This document shows, in pieces, positions 39,262 through 49,001 of a stretch of 64,000 nt of DNA. The notes below the pieces were generated by a model. That model saw nothing but the letters and a program-made list of their open reading frames with translations. It ran no database searches and was not told the origin of the DNA. This DNA is from Listeria ivanovii subsp. ivanovii (GTDB lineage: Bacteria > Bacillota > Bacilli > Lactobacillales > Listeriaceae): the NCBI RefSeq assembly GCF_900187025.1, contig NZ_LT906478.1, positions 2,650,001 to 2,714,000 of the forward strand, given 5' to 3'. Position numbers and translations under genes: made by a program. Position 1 is the first letter of the stretch. Each line of letters starts with the position of its first letter.

Positions 39262-39298
39262 AAAAAAGCCAGTAGGAGTGTTGCAACTTCTACTGGCT
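39262..39298 (-). terminator. Terminator of the PRD regulator gene
   Basis: Minus strand stem AGCCAGTAG/CTACTGGCT (39290-39298 with 39267-39275), 14 nt loop, then a T run. It separates the regulator from the PTS operon, so they are independent transcripts. Confidence 0.88.
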
Positions 39299-39305
39299 AA
39301 ATAAC

Positions 39306-41372
39306 TTATTCTATTGTTAGCATTTCGGCAATTTCACTAGCTGTGGTGGCTTTTTCAATCTGCTCTAGCAAGTGATGTTTCATAATTAAATTCGTTAACT
39401 GACTTAGTGCATTAATATGTGTGTAGGAGTCAATGGAAGCGAGCACAATAATTAGTTTCACCTGATCTTTCGCTTTACTTGAAAATGAAACAGCTTGATC
39501 CAGTCGCAGTAAACTCATACCTACTCGATATGCTCCGTCCTCGGCAGAAGCGTGTGGAAGTGCAATCCCTGGGGCAATAACAATATAAGGTCCGAGTTTC
39601 TCAATATTTTCAATCATTGCAGTCTGGTAATTTTTCGAAATATAACCTTCTTCTTGGAGAGACTTCGAAGCAATCTGAATAGCCTCACGCCAATCAGCCA
39701 CACTATCTTTAAAAGTAATTCGCTCTTTTGGCAACAATTCTTTTAGTGTTGGTGATTTTTCTAATTGGCTATCTGACTTGACTTGGAATAAAACAGATTT
39801 TAACTTCGCTGCTAACTTCTCACGGTCTTCTACTTTCGCATATTGATCAACCACATCAAGAACAGATGAGAGCATTCGCGCATCTGAATCTTTTTGCAAA
39901 ATATGTGGTGCTATCGCCTTCATAAGTTGTTGTTTTTGTACTTCTGTCACAATTGGACTAACGATAAACACTGGAGCTTTCTGTTCGATAATTGGTAAGG
40001 TTGAGACAATAAAATCTGGTGAATAAATCCCTTTTTCAAACTCCCGAATCGAAATTGGCTCTAAAATCTCTACTCGTTCACCTAGTAACTGTGACAATTG
40101 GCGTTCAATCATTCTGGAAGTCCCTACACCTTTAGAGCATACAATCAATAATTTTTTTCGTTCTACTAGCGTATTATTTTTCCGTGATAAATACCCTCCA
40201 AAAAGGATCGTCACATAGGCCACTTCATCCTCAGGAATTGTTTCACTAAGCAATTCTTCTAGCGGTTCTAATGATTTTTTGGTAATCTCATAAACATCGC
40301 TATACTCTTGTTTAATATCCGCTCGTAAGGGATTAATCCACTCAATTTGAAATTTCAATCGATAATAAGCAGGCTGCAAGTGTAAGAGTAAATCTTTCTT
40401 CAAGTTCTGATGATCTTCAAAGTTTACACAAGCTAGTCGCTCAAATTCAGCAATTATTTTTTCGACAATAAGGTTTAACTTTCCTTCCACCGCAGCAGCA
40501 TCATTCAACCGACTGGCTCCAAGTAAAAGTTTCCCTAAATAAGCAATCTCTGCACGCTTCATTCGAAAGTCTTCTGCTTTTTGTAACGCTAAATAAATTT
40601 CTTGTGCTATTTCAAAAGAATCTACTTCATTTTCATCTTGGTCATTCAAATAACAACTTTTTTTCATACGTTCTTTAAAGAAGAAAATCATGATACCAAT
40701 TCGCTCGATAACTTCATCTGTATAGCGAATGCCAATTTTTTTCTCCGTAGCAGCTAGTATTTCAAAAATCCTATCTAAACTAGGAAATAACTCCTGATTT
40801 TTTATCATCGGTTTCATTTTCATCAAATTGAGTAACTGATCCGCTGTTGAAATTTCTTCGTTATTCATGCAGTAATGAATGAAAAATTGGCGAATATTAC
40901 GCTCGTCTCCCAAAACCATATTGCCGTGTTTGCGATCATATGTGAGTTCTAAATTAAATTGTTTCAGCGCTAACTTCAATTGTTTTATATCTTGCAAACT
41001 GGTATTACGACTAACTTCATTGCATTGATTTATCGTATCAATAATTACCCGAGCATCAGTTACGAGCAGGAAAAATAAAATACGAATCCGGCGTTCACTT
41101 GCTGTAAAGACTTTATGCCTTGTCTCCCTATTTTCAAGCAATTGTTTAATTGTCACTTTTTCATCTTCTAACAAATAATAGCCTTGCGCACGAACAGATT
41201 GTATTCCATCAAGTCCGATAGTATCTAGTTCTTTATTAATTTTTTCCACATCATATTGCAACGTCCGCTTAGAAATGCCTAGTTCTTCTTGTAGCTTTTC
41301 CGGAGCAAGATATACGTTCGCCACTACAAGTGAATCAAGCAACGTAATATTTCTATCATCAAATTGTACCAC
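39306..41372 (-). CDS. PRD-domain transcriptional regulator with EIIB and EIIA domains
   Basis: 688 aa from the GTG at 41372, preceded by AAGGAGGT; the frame continues 27 codons upstream without a signal. Order: N-terminal helix-turn-helix (KLQEELGISKRTLQYDVEK, about 23-41), two PTS regulation domains (about 170-390), an EIIB-like domain with IVCSKGVGTSR (Cys412), and a C-terminal EIIA type-2 domain with IALPHASAEDG (His607). This is the MtlR/LicR class of activators, controlled by HPr- and EII-dependent phosphorylation. Very probably regulates the adjacent PTS operon. Confidence 0.88.
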   Translation of the reverse strand: MVQFDDRNITLLDSLVVANVYLAPEKLQEELGISKRTLQYDVEKINKELDTIGLDGIQSVRAQGYYLLEDEKVTIKQLLENRETRHKVFTASERRIRILFFLLVTDARVIIDTINQCNEVSRNTSLQDIKQLKLALKQFNLELTYDRKHGNMVLGDERNIRQFFIHYCMNNEEISTADQLLNLMKMKPMIKNQELFPSLDRIFEILAATEKKIGIRYTDEVIERIGIMIFFFKERMKKSCYLNDQDENEVDSFEIAQEIYLALQKAEDFRMKRAEIAYLGKLLLGASRLNDAAAVEGKLNLIVEKIIAEFERLACVNFEDHQNLKKDLLLHLQPAYYRLKFQIEWINPLRADIKQEYSDVYEITKKSLEPLEELLSETIPEDEVAYVTILFGGYLSRKNNTLVERKKLLIVCSKGVGTSRMIERQLSQLLGERVEILEPISIREFEKGIYSPDFIVSTLPIIEQKAPVFIVSPIVTEVQKQQLMKAIAPHILQKDSDARMLSSVLDVVDQYAKVEDREKLAAKLKSVLFQVKSDSQLEKSPTLKELLPKERITFKDSVADWREAIQIASKSLQEEGYISKNYQTAMIENIEKLGPYIVIAPGIALPHASAEDGAYRVGMSLLRLDQAVSFSSKAKDQVKLIIVLASIDSYTHINALSQLTNLIMKHHLLEQIEKATTASEIAEMLTIE

Positions 41373-41474
41373 TGGTCTACCTCCTTGATTTCGGTCTAGA
41401 AGGTAAAAAGATATGTCTATCTTAAGGTTATGCGAAAATGTGAACTTTTTCAAGTATATTTTTATTTTATGTAT

Positions 41475-41509
41475 AAAAAACCGACAAAGCTGGGCAACTT
41501 TGTCGGTTT
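41475..41509 (-). terminator. Terminator of the ABC cassette (copy A of a duplicated element)
   Basis: Minus strand stem AAACCGACAAAG/CTTTGTCGGTTT with a short loop and a T tail. Both arms are nearly identical to the tuf terminator at 45502-45536; the loops differ. Confidence 0.9.
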
Positions 41510-41511
41510 CT

Positions 41512-42000
41512 TTATAAATTAATCTCTATAATATCCCTTACTCCATTACTCCAATATTTACTAGGAACAGCTAGGATGAATTGCTGTTTATTTTTTATTA
41601 ACTCTTTAGGAACATTAAATCCCAAATTAAATTTGTATCGTCCCTTAGCTTCATCAAATTCATGACTTATCGCCGAAATATCCGATAACGTCACAAAATT
41701 TTGATACCCTAATTGAAAATCCGAGATTCCAATATTTTTTTCTGTAGACCATAATTGAACTAGAAGAAAATCTTCACTATCATTTTTATAATAATCCTCA
41801 TCTACATACTTATTTATTTCCGCACCCTCAATAACAACTGCATTTTCGACACTTATTTCCGCGCTCGCTAGTTCAAAAACTTCTTGTTTAGAATGTATTT
41901 TATCCTTGTATGAAAAAGCATTAGCATTTAAATCATACACACGCCAAACAAATAGCCTTATTAGCACAACAATCAAAACCCCACCAATTATTTTCTTCAT
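41512..42000 (-). CDS. Membrane-anchored or secreted accessory protein of the ABC cassette, unknown
   Basis: 162 aa. One N-terminal hydrophobic segment (about 4-19, IIGGVLIVVLIRLFVW) then a hydrophilic extracytoplasmic region rich in acidic residues and predicted strands. No lipobox, no cysteine, no family recognised. Its ATG overlaps the ATPase stop codon by 4 nt (ATGA), so it is cotranslated with the transporter. Could be an accessory or immunity factor for the secreted protein of the cassette; this is inference from position only. Confidence 0.6.
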   Translation of the reverse strand: MKKIIGGVLIVVLIRLFVWRVYDLNANAFSYKDKIHSKQEVFELASAEISVENAVVIEGAEINKYVDEDYYKNDSEDFLLVQLWSTEKNIGISDFQLGYQNFVTLSDISAISHEFDEAKGRYKFNLGFNVPKELIKNKQQFILAVPSKYWSNGVRDIIEINL

Positions 42001-42641
42001 TCTTTTCTCCTATTTATTATTCGACCTGCTTCCATTTCAAATGTTTCATCTGATATCCCGTCAATATCAGCAATATGATGACTGGCTAATAGTATAGTTT
42101 TTCCTTTTTCTTTTAAATCTAAAATCAAGTCAATAAAACTTTGACTGCCTGCTTTATCCAGTGAATTTGTTGGTTCATCAAATATTAGCAAATCTGGATC
42201 TTCCATAATCGCTTGAGCAATACCAAGTCTTTGTCTCATTCCAAGCGAGTATTTTTTTACTTTTACATCCTCTTTTCCAGAAAGCCCCACTTTTTCTAAC
42301 GCATCAAGAATCTCTTTTTTTCCTATTTGATTTCTAATAGAAGCTAAGTATTCCAAATTTTGATATCCTGTATAATTAGCTAAAAATCCTGGATTTTCAA
42401 TAATAATTCCTGTCTTTTCTGGAAAAGATTTAGTTTCATTAATAGCTACACCATCAATATTAATGTCACCACTTGTTGGCGCAATAAAACCGCATAACGC
42501 TCTAAACAACATTGTTTTTCCTGAACCATTATGGCCTATAAACGAATAAATCCCACCTTGTTTTAGCTCAAAATCAATGTCTTCCAAAACAGTATGATTT
42601 TTAATTATCTTTGTTAAATGATTAACTTTAATATAATTCAT
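41997..42641 (-). CDS. ABC transporter ATP-binding protein of the cassette
   Basis: 214 aa, a short ABC-2-type exporter ATPase of the BcrA/NatA kind. Walker A GHNGSGKT (35-42), signature YSLGMRQR (about 131-138), Walker B LLIFDEPTNSLDKAG and the H-loop ASHH. All catalytic elements are present. Serves the three permease-like proteins encoded upstream; 11 nt from the third. AGGGAG precedes ATG 42641. Confidence 0.88.
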   Translation of the reverse strand: MNYIKVNHLTKIIKNHTVLEDIDFELKQGGIYSFIGHNGSGKTMLFRALCGFIAPTSGDINIDGVAINETKSFPEKTGIIIENPGFLANYTGYQNLEYLASIRNQIGKKEILDALEKVGLSGKEDVKVKKYSLGMRQRLGIAQAIMEDPDLLIFDEPTNSLDKAGSQSFIDLILDLKEKGKTILLASHHIADIDGISDETFEMEAGRIINRRKE

Positions 42642-42652
42642 AGATATTCTCC

Positions 42653-43402
42653 CTAATTTAGTTTATATAAATCTGTTTTTTGATAGATAATTACACCAAT
42701 AATCGTTGCCAAAAGAAGATAAATTAATTGAATACTTATGACAAACCAATTATTCACGTCAACAAATTTGGCAATATTAGAAGTACTTCCTATAATCCAA
42801 TAATTCGTAACAAAACAGTTAATTATAATCATTACAAGAGCAACTATAATGGCAAAGAATGGCTTAATTATTACCGAAAGCAATAATTGCATAGATATAA
42901 GCACTATTCCCCCGACAAAAAAGCAAAATCCAATTTGAAATAACGATAGATTTAAACCCTCATATAGCAACACTGGCTGTAAATTAAAAGTAATACCATA
43001 AAGAAAACTAACAAGAATGACTAAACCAAAGAACGTTAAGTAATAGACTAACATCACTGTAATAATTAGTAGAATTTTAGAAAAATAGGCTAATTTCCTA
43101 TTGTTAAAACGTATCGTGACAAATTCTTCCAACATAAACAATTCCGTGTAAAAATAACTTCCAAATAGGAAAACAGGTAAACTTTGAATAATAATCCAGT
43201 TCAAGTTGCTTGCAATCGGGTTATCCGTTCTATTCTCTTGTTGTAAAAATCCTAGAAACGCATCTGCTATTGTACCTGATCCATTTTTTGTATTTAGCAC
43301 ATCCACTATAACTGTCAATATTAAAAGCAAACTTAAACCGACTATTTTCAATTGATTCACTTGAAGGAACCATAATATTTCTCGTTTAAAGAATAACCAC
43401 AT
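42653..43402 (-). CDS. ABC-2-type permease-like membrane protein 3
   Basis: 249 aa, about six membrane helices, with a soluble loop after the first (about 42-66). No sequence family recognised beyond ABC-2-like topology. Similar in size and C-terminal helix arrangement to the interrupted gene next upstream, suggesting an old duplication. Begins 1 nt after the preceding stop codon. Confidence 0.65.
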   Translation of the reverse strand: MWLFFKREILWFLQVNQLKIVGLSLLLILTVIVDVLNTKNGSGTIADAFLGFLQQENRTDNPIASNLNWIIIQSLPVFLFGSYFYTELFMLEEFVTIRFNNRKLAYFSKILLIITVMLVYYLTFFGLVILVSFLYGITFNLQPVLLYEGLNLSLFQIGFCFFVGGIVLISMQLLLSVIIKPFFAIIVALVMIIINCFVTNYWIIGSTSNIAKFVDVNNWFVISIQLIYLLLATIIGVIIYQKTDLYKLN

Positions 43403-43403
43403 A

Positions 43404-44113
43404 CTAACGCACCTTCTTTTTCGAAGTCCGGAACATATCTTTTTTTTCCATTAGAAACCAGTTAATCCAAAATAAAACGATAAGCACACTAATCAAACAT
43501 AAAACTCGTCCGGCAAAAGAATATAAATCTATCAAGTCTCTATCATTAACTACAAATAGATTGGAAACTTTCTGTAATTTTATTGTGCTAATATCAAATA
43601 AAAACACAAGAAATACAAGAAAAAAGCAATTGCCTTATTCTCTGTAAGAACAATTAAAATATTCTGCAAAATTCCTATAAGTATCAATCCTAACAAAAAT
43701 AGAATAAATGAATATATATATAATTGTAACATTTGAGCACTTATCGCTATTTCTCTATTCAACATACTACTTCCAAAGCTTAATATACTGTTCATTATAG
43801 CAATGAGAAAGGCATTCCAAAAAATCACAGTCGCATTCACTTTCCAGAGGTTATATTTATTTTTAACTCTAACAACAGCAAATTCTCTATTTTGAAAATA
43901 CAATACTTGATTTAACCATAAACAAAACGGACTTAAAATCATAAACAAAACTTCTACTGATACAGAACTTTGTACAGTAGAAAGAACATCCATTCCAATA
44001 TTACCTGTATACCATAAACGTATTATAATAATAAATATACATAGTAGTAATAATAATAAGTATTTTCTTTTTTTAAAATCAAAATTCGACCTAATTAAAT
44101 TATGACTTTTCAT
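43404..44113 (-). pseudogene. ABC-2-type permease-like gene 2, interrupted by a frameshift
   Basis: Two open frames lie head to tail: 177 codons (43580-44113) ending ...FLCFYLILAQ and 67 codons (43404-43607) starting FLFDISTIKLQ. They overlap at a T5 tract (43600-43604); one extra T would fuse them into a 236-aa protein of about six helices, the size of its neighbours, with the last helix IDLYSFAGRVL...WINWFL in the second part. Either a recent null mutation, a slippage-controlled gene or a sequence error. The start overlaps permease 1 by 14 nt. Confidence 0.65.
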
Positions 44114-44885
44114 TTTTCACACTCCAAGCAATACCGATGATTGCCACTACAAAAAGAAGCAGAAATTCTATCCAAATAACTTGGAAGTTCAAAGGATATG
44201 CTTGTTTTGGAGTTAAAAAACCAAACGGACTGACCTCCGGATAACCGCCTAAAGAAAATACAATCCAAATTCCATAATAAATTGCTAGCGGACTTAATAG
44301 CACTACATATTTACTAGAACTAAAAAAGGAAACTAAAATCCCCAGTAACGCGAATAATCCACTATAAACAAAACCGATTACAAGAAATATCACCTCATAA
44401 GTAATTGGGCTGTTATAAAAAACATTTCCAAACATCTCTTCATATGTTACTGGTACTTCAGATGCAAAGTAATCAAAAGGAACTGATGGATAGACTAACA
44501 TTAATAAAAAAAGCTCCACAATCAACGGCAAGCAAAATGCCACTCCTCCAGCAACAAACGCAACGATACTTTTTGAAAAGTAATACTGTTTGTCCGTTCC
44601 TCTTATCCGCGAAAATATATCCAAACCAGTACGGCGATCCTCTCCTAATAAATCTGCCCCTGCTAACGCGACTAAACATGGCAGCAATAAATAATAAAGA
44701 TTTGTCCCAAGCCCAGTAGTATTATAACCAGTTAAATATATAAAAACATTTTCTTCTGTAGGTGAATAATAGCGTGCTACTGTTATTTGCTGTATTATCA
44801 CGATAAACATTCCAAGTGCAAGTGCTAGAAGAAATGATTTATTCTTAAAAACTCGCTTAAATTCTATTTTTAAAAATTGATTCAT
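44100..44885 (-). CDS. ABC-2-type permease-like membrane protein 1
   Basis: 261 aa, six predicted membrane helices. N-terminal FLKIEFKRVFKNKSF is the short amphipathic lead typical of ABC-2 exporters, and GADLLGEDRRTGLDIFSRIRGT (core LGEDRRTG, about 81-88) is a cytoplasmic coupling-type loop, a pattern seen in bacteriocin-immunity and lantibiotic-immunity permeases. AAAAGGAG precedes ATG 44885. 65 nt after the secreted-protein gene, with a hairpin in between. Confidence 0.72.
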   Translation of the reverse strand: MNQFLKIEFKRVFKNKSFLLALALGMFIVIIQQITVARYYSPTEENVFIYLTGYNTTGLGTNLYYLLLPCLVALAGADLLGEDRRTGLDIFSRIRGTDKQYYFSKSIVAFVAGGVAFCLPLIVELFLLMLVYPSVPFDYFASEVPVTYEEMFGNVFYNSPITYEVIFLVIGFVYSGLFALLGILVSFFSSSKYVVLLSPLAIYYGIWIVFSLGGYPEVSPFGFLTPKQAYPLNFQVIWIEFLLLFVVAIIGIAWSVKNEKS

Positions 44886-44906
44886 TTAATATCTCCTTTT
44901 ATAAAT

Positions 44907-44944
44907 ATAGGGTAACCCTCTTTATTTTAAGAAGCCTACCCTAT
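44907..44944 (-). terminator. Hairpin between the secreted protein gene and the ABC genes
   Basis: Minus strand 8 bp stem ATAGGGTA/TACCCTAT (44937-44944 with 44907-44914), no strong T tract. Likely a partial terminator or mRNA-stabilising stem that raises the ratio of the first gene to the transporter genes, as is common in peptide-export operons. Confidence 0.5.
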
Positions 44945-44950
44945 AACTAT

Positions 44951-45358
44951 TTAAATGCTATCTGGACTCCAAAGACCCGTAGCACTAACTCTAACAATCT
45001 GAAGCTTACTAGTTTCAGCAGCTAATTTAACATTACATTTACCATAATCTTCATATGCGTAATTGGCAATTTTTTTACTTTTACCTTGTGACACAGTAAC
45101 TTCTCTACTTCGAACACTGGCACCATTAGATTTTAAAATCCACGCGTCCATTGTTCCTTTTCCTATTGAGTTTAATTTCACATAAGAAGCCGTGGTATTC
45201 TGTTTTTGTCTAGCACTAGTATAGTCATTCCCACCTAATCTACCTAACGTAAAACTAAATTTTGTATCTGAATAATTCGCTGCACTTACATTTAAAATTC
45301 CCATTCCCGATAAAAACATTGCACCCGCTAACCCCAAAACAACTAATTTCTTTTTCAT
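44951..45358 (-). CDS. Small secreted protein heading the ABC cassette (DUF2712-like)
   Basis: 135 aa. Clear signal peptide (KKKLVVLGLAGAMFLSGMGI) with probable cleavage after NVSA, leaving ~108 residues. The mature part is basic, Thr/Ser/Lys-rich, with one Cys (KCNVKLAAE), two Trp and predicted beta strands. It resembles DUF2712 proteins of Firmicutes, which I recall lying beside ABC transporter genes; function unknown. AGAGGAGAG precedes ATG 45358. Likely first and most expressed gene of the cassette. Confidence 0.62.
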   Translation of the reverse strand: MKKKLVVLGLAGAMFLSGMGILNVSAANYSDTKFSFTLGRLGGNDYTSARQKQNTTASYVKLNSIGKGTMDAWILKSNGASVRSREVTVSQGKSKKIANYAYEDYGKCNVKLAAETSKLQIVRVSATGLWSPDSI

Positions 45359-45395
45359 TTTTTCTCTCCTCTGTAAATTATTTAAGTACAGGAAG

Positions 45396-45404
45396 AATAT
45401 ATCA
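45396..45404 (-). promoter_or_regulatory. Extended -10 promoter of the ABC cassette
   Basis: Minus strand TGA-TATATT (45396-45404), an extended -10 (TGn) element without a convincing -35, 38 nt before the start codon. The ~190 bp between this cassette and tuf is very A/T-rich. Confidence 0.4.
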
Positions 45405-45501
45405 CAAATTGTAAATATCTAATTTTTTAGAAATATGAACTAATTCTTTATAACTATACTATTCAGTGATTAAAGAAGTAAATAAAGCAATTTTAGGTAT
45501 T

Positions 45502-45536
45502 AAAAAACCGACAAAGCCAAATGACTTTGTCGGTTT
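45502..45536 (-). terminator. Terminator of tuf (copy B of a duplicated element)
   Basis: Minus strand stem AAACCGACAAAG/CTTTGTCGGTTT with an 8 nt loop and a T tail, 15 nt after the tuf stop codon. Arms match the terminator at 41475-41509. Confidence 0.92.
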
Positions 45537-45551
45537 GAAACGTATCAGATA

Positions 45552-46739
45552 TTATTTGCTGATGTTAGAAACAACGCCAGCGCCTACTGTACGTCCACCT
45601 TCACGGATGGAGAATTTAGTACCGTCTTCGATAGCGATTGGTGCAATTAGTTCAACTGCAAGCTCAATGTTATCACCAGGCATTACCATTTCAGTACCTT
45701 CTGGAAGTGTAACAATACCAGTTACGTCAGTAGTACGGAAATAGAATTGTGGGCGGTAGTTGTTGAAGAATGGAGTATGACGTCCACCTTCTTCTTTAGT
45801 TAAAACATAAGTTTCAGCTTTGAAGTTAGTATGTGGAGTAATCGAACCTGGTTTAGCTAATACTTGACCACGTTGGATATCTTCACGAGCAACACCACGT
45901 AGAAGTGCGCCAATGTTGTCGCCAGCTTCAGCGTAGTCTAGTAATTTACGGAACATTTCTACTCCAGTTACTACTACTTTTTTGCTTTCTTCTTCAATAC
46001 CGATAACTTCTACTTCGTCACCAACTTTAACTTGTCCACGTTCAACACGTCCAGTTGCAACTGTTCCACGACCAGTGATTGAGAATACATCCTCAACTGG
46101 CATCATGAATGGTTTGTCAGTATCACGTTCTGGAGTTGGAATGTAAGAATCTACAGCTTCCATTAACTCGTCAATTTTAGCTTCCCAATCAGCTTCACCT
46201 TGAAGTGCTTTAAGAGCTGAACCTTTGATTACAGGAATGTCGTCGCCAGGGAATTCATATTCAGTTAATAGATCACGAATTTCCATTTCAACTAATTCAA
46301 GTAATTCTTCATCGTCAACCATGTCACATTTGTTCATGAATACAACGATGTATGGAACACCAACTTGACGTGAAAGTAAGATATGTTCACGAGTTTGTGG
46401 CATTGGACCATCAGCAGCAGATACTACTAAGATAGCTCCGTCCATTTGTGCAGCACCAGTGATCATGTTTTTAACGTAATCGGCATGTCCTGGGCAGTCA
46501 ACGTGTGCATAGTGACGAGTATCAGTTTGGTACTCAACGTGTGCAGTAGAGATTGTGATCCCACGTTCTCTTTCTTCTGGAGCACCGTCAATTTGGTCGT
46601 AAGCTTGTGCATCAGCAAAGCCTTTTTTAGCAAGTACAGTTGTAATTGCAGCAGTTAAAGTAGTTTTACCATGGTCAACGTGTCCAATAGTACCAATGTT
46701 AACATGGGGTTTAGAGCGGTCAAATTTTTCTTTTGCCAT
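45552..46739 (-). CDS. tuf: Elongation factor Tu
   Basis: 395 aa from ATG 46739 ([19 protein letters not shown]), preceded by GAGGAGGAT; the open frame runs nine codons further without a signal. GTPase motifs GHVDHGKT (G1), the switch [14 protein letters not shown] (G3) and NKCD (G4). Carries aminoacyl-tRNA to the A site. Immediately after fusA but with its own promoter overlapping the fusA stop. Confidence 0.98.
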   Translation of the reverse strand: MAKEKFDRSKPHVNIGTIGHVDHGKTTLTAAITTVLAKKGFADAQAYDQIDGAPEERERGITISTAHVEYQTDTRHYAHVDCPGHADYVKNMITGAAQMDGAILVVSAADGPMPQTREHILLSRQVGVPYIVVFMNKCDMVDDEELLELVEMEIRDLLTEYEFPGDDIPVIKGSALKALQGEADWEAKIDELMEAVDSYIPTPERDTDKPFMMPVEDVFSITGRGTVATGRVERGQVKVGDEVEVIGIEEESKKVVVTGVEMFRKLLDYAEAGDNIGALLRGVAREDIQRGQVLAKPGSITPHTNFKAETYVLTKEEGGRHTPFFNNYRPQFYFRTTDVTGIVTLPEGTEMVMPGDNIELAVELIAPIAIEDGTKFSIREGGRTVGAGVVSNISK

Positions 46740-46819
46740 TTTAAAATATCCTCCTCGATAATTCAATAATTATTTTTTACTTAGCTTAAAATTTAAACTA
46801 AGTAATACTTCTAACTAAA

Positions 46820-46848
46820 GTTATACTTGATGTTGCGAAAAAAATCAA
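46820..46848 (-). promoter_or_regulatory. Promoter of tuf
   Basis: Minus strand: -35 TTGATT (46843-46848), 17 nt spacer, -10 TATAAC (46820-46825). Directly follows the fusA stop, leaving an ~80 nt leader that contains the inverted repeat ACTTAG/CTAAGT. Confidence 0.7.
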
Positions 46849-48936
46849 TTAATCTTCTTTGTTGTTTCCACCATTAGCTTTAATGATTTCTTCAGCAATA
46901 GATTTAGGAACTTCTTCATAGTGGTCAAATTGCATAGTGTATACACCACGACCTTGCGTACCTGAACGAAGGTGAGTTGCATAACCAAACATATTTGCAA
47001 GTGGTACAAATGCGCGAACAACTTGAGCGTTACCGCGAGCTTCCATACCATCTACACGACCACGACGGGAAGTAATATTACCCATGATATCACCAAGATA
47101 TTCTTCTGGGATAACAACCTCTACAGCCATCATTGGCTCAAGGATTACAGGGTCACATTTCTTAGCAGCATTACGTAATGCCATTGAAGCAGCCACTTTG
47201 AAGGCCATTTCATTGGAATCGACGTCATGGTAAGATCCGTCGTAAAGTTTTGCTTTGATGTCAATCAGTGGATATCCTGCAAGTACACCATTATCTAGTG
47301 CGCCTTCAAGACCTGCTTGTACAGCTGGGATGTATTCACGTGGAACAACCCCACCAACGATTGCATTTTCAAATTCAAATCCTTTACCTTCTTCGTTTGG
47401 TCCGAATTCAATCCAAACGTGACCATATTGTCCACGTCCACCAGATTGACGTACGAATTTACCTTCAACTTGAGCAGATTTACGGAATGTTTCACGATAA
47501 GAAACTTGTGGATCACCAACGTTAGCTTCAACGCGGAATTCACGTCTCATACGGTCAACAAGAATGTCAAGGTGAAGTTCACCCATACCGGAGATAAGTG
47601 TTTGGCCAGTTTCTTGGTCAGTTTCAGCACGGAAAGTTGGATCTTCTTCCGCTAGTTTCGCAAGAGCTTGCCCCATTTTATCTTGGTCAGCTTTCGATTT
47701 AGGTTCGATAGCTACTTGGATAACTGGTTCTGGGAATTCCATGGATTCTAAGATAATTTGATCTTTTTCATCACATAAAGTGTCCCCAGTAGTTGTATCT
47801 TTAAGGCCTACAGCAGCAGCGATATCACCAGCGTATACGATCGAAATCTCTTCACGGTGATTAGCGTGCATTTGTAGGATACGTCCAACACGTTCACGTT
47901 TACCTTTAGTCGAGTTTTGTACATAAGAACCTGAGTTCAAAGTACCGGAATAAACACGGAAGAAAGTTAAGCGTCCAACATAAGGGTCAGTCATAACTTT
48001 GAATGCTAGGGAAGAGAATGGTTCTGAATCATCAGCGTGACGAGCAGCTTCTTCTCCATCAGGCAATACGCCGTTAATAGCTGGAACATCTGTTGGTGCT
48101 GGAAGGTAATCAAGTACTGCATCTAACATTGGTTGAACACCTTTGTTTTTGAATGCTGTACCACAAACTACAGGATAGAACTCAACGTTAAGTGTCCCTT
48201 TACGGATACCAGCTTTAAGTTCTTCTTTTGTAATTTCTTCGCCTTCTAGATATTTCATCATTAGCTCTTCGTCAAGCTCAGCAACAGCTTCCACTAACTT
48301 ACCGCGGTATTCGTCTGCTAATTCTTTCAGATCAGCTGGAATTTCTTTAATATGAGGGTCATTACCTAAATCATCTTCGTAATATAATGCGTTCATTTCG
48401 ATTAAGTCAATAATACCTTCAAATGTATCTTCGGCCCCAATTGGGAGTTGGATTGGATGCGCATTAGCAGCCAAACGTTCATGCAAAGTTCCTACAGAAT
48501 ATAGGAAGTCTGCGCCGATTTTGTCCATTTTGTTGACGAATACTACACGAGGAACCCCGTAAGTAGTAGCTTGACGCCAAACTGTTTCTGTTTGTGGTTC
48601 TACACCAGATTGTGCATCTAGAACCGCTACAGCACCATCAAGTACACGAAGCGAACGTTCAACTTCAACTGTGAAGTCTACGTGTCCGGGTGTATCGATA
48701 ATGTTTACTCGGTAGCCTTTCCACTGAGCTGTTGTCGCAGCAGAAGTGATAGTAATACCACGTTCTTGCTCTTGCTCCATCCAGTCCATTTGAGAAGCAC
48801 CTTCATGGGTTTCACCAATTTTGTGAATACGCCCTGTATAGAAAAGGATACGTTCAGTAGTGGTAGTTTTACCCGCATCAATGTGGGCCATGATACCAAT
48901 ATTACGAGTCTTTTCTAAGGAGAACTCTCTAGCCAT
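46849..48936 (-). CDS. fusA: Elongation factor G
   Basis: 695 aa translocase GTPase. G1 AHIDAGKT (17-24), G3 DTPGHVDF, G4 NKMDK; domain IV to V contain the [15 protein letters not shown] block and the C-terminal [14 protein letters not shown]. Drives mRNA-tRNA movement and, with RRF, ribosome recycling. Part of rpsL-rpsG-fusA; AAGGAG precedes ATG 48936. Confidence 0.98.
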   Translation of the reverse strand: MAREFSLEKTRNIGIMAHIDAGKTTTTERILFYTGRIHKIGETHEGASQMDWMEQEQERGITITSAATTAQWKGYRVNIIDTPGHVDFTVEVERSLRVLDGAVAVLDAQSGVEPQTETVWRQATTYGVPRVVFVNKMDKIGADFLYSVGTLHERLAANAHPIQLPIGAEDTFEGIIDLIEMNALYYEDDLGNDPHIKEIPADLKELADEYRGKLVEAVAELDEELMMKYLEGEEITKEELKAGIRKGTLNVEFYPVVCGTAFKNKGVQPMLDAVLDYLPAPTDVPAINGVLPDGEEAARHADDSEPFSSLAFKVMTDPYVGRLTFFRVYSGTLNSGSYVQNSTKGKRERVGRILQMHANHREEISIVYAGDIAAAVGLKDTTTGDTLCDEKDQIILESMEFPEPVIQVAIEPKSKADQDKMGQALAKLAEEDPTFRAETDQETGQTLISGMGELHLDILVDRMRREFRVEANVGDPQVSYRETFRKSAQVEGKFVRQSGGRGQYGHVWIEFGPNEEGKGFEFENAIVGGVVPREYIPAVQAGLEGALDNGVLAGYPLIDIKAKLYDGSYHDVDSNEMAFKVAASMALRNAAKKCDPVILEPMMAVEVVIPEEYLGDIMGNITSRRGRVDGMEARGNAQVVRAFVPLANMFGYATHLRSGTQGRGVYTMQFDHYEEVPKSIAEEIIKANGGNNKED

Positions 48937-49001
48937 GTTGTATTTCTCCTTCCATTAAAACAATTTTTCAGGCAATAAGCCCGGAATTTGTTAGTGATTT
49001 T

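Noticed and set aside
43404-43607. A separate 67-aa membrane protein
   Set aside because: Its GTG has no ribosome binding site and its sequence continues the preceding permease in another frame; treated as part of the frameshifted gene.
45466-45551. Short plus-strand ORF crossing the tuf terminator
   Set aside because: It is antisense to the tuf 3' end and consists mainly of the terminator inverted repeat.
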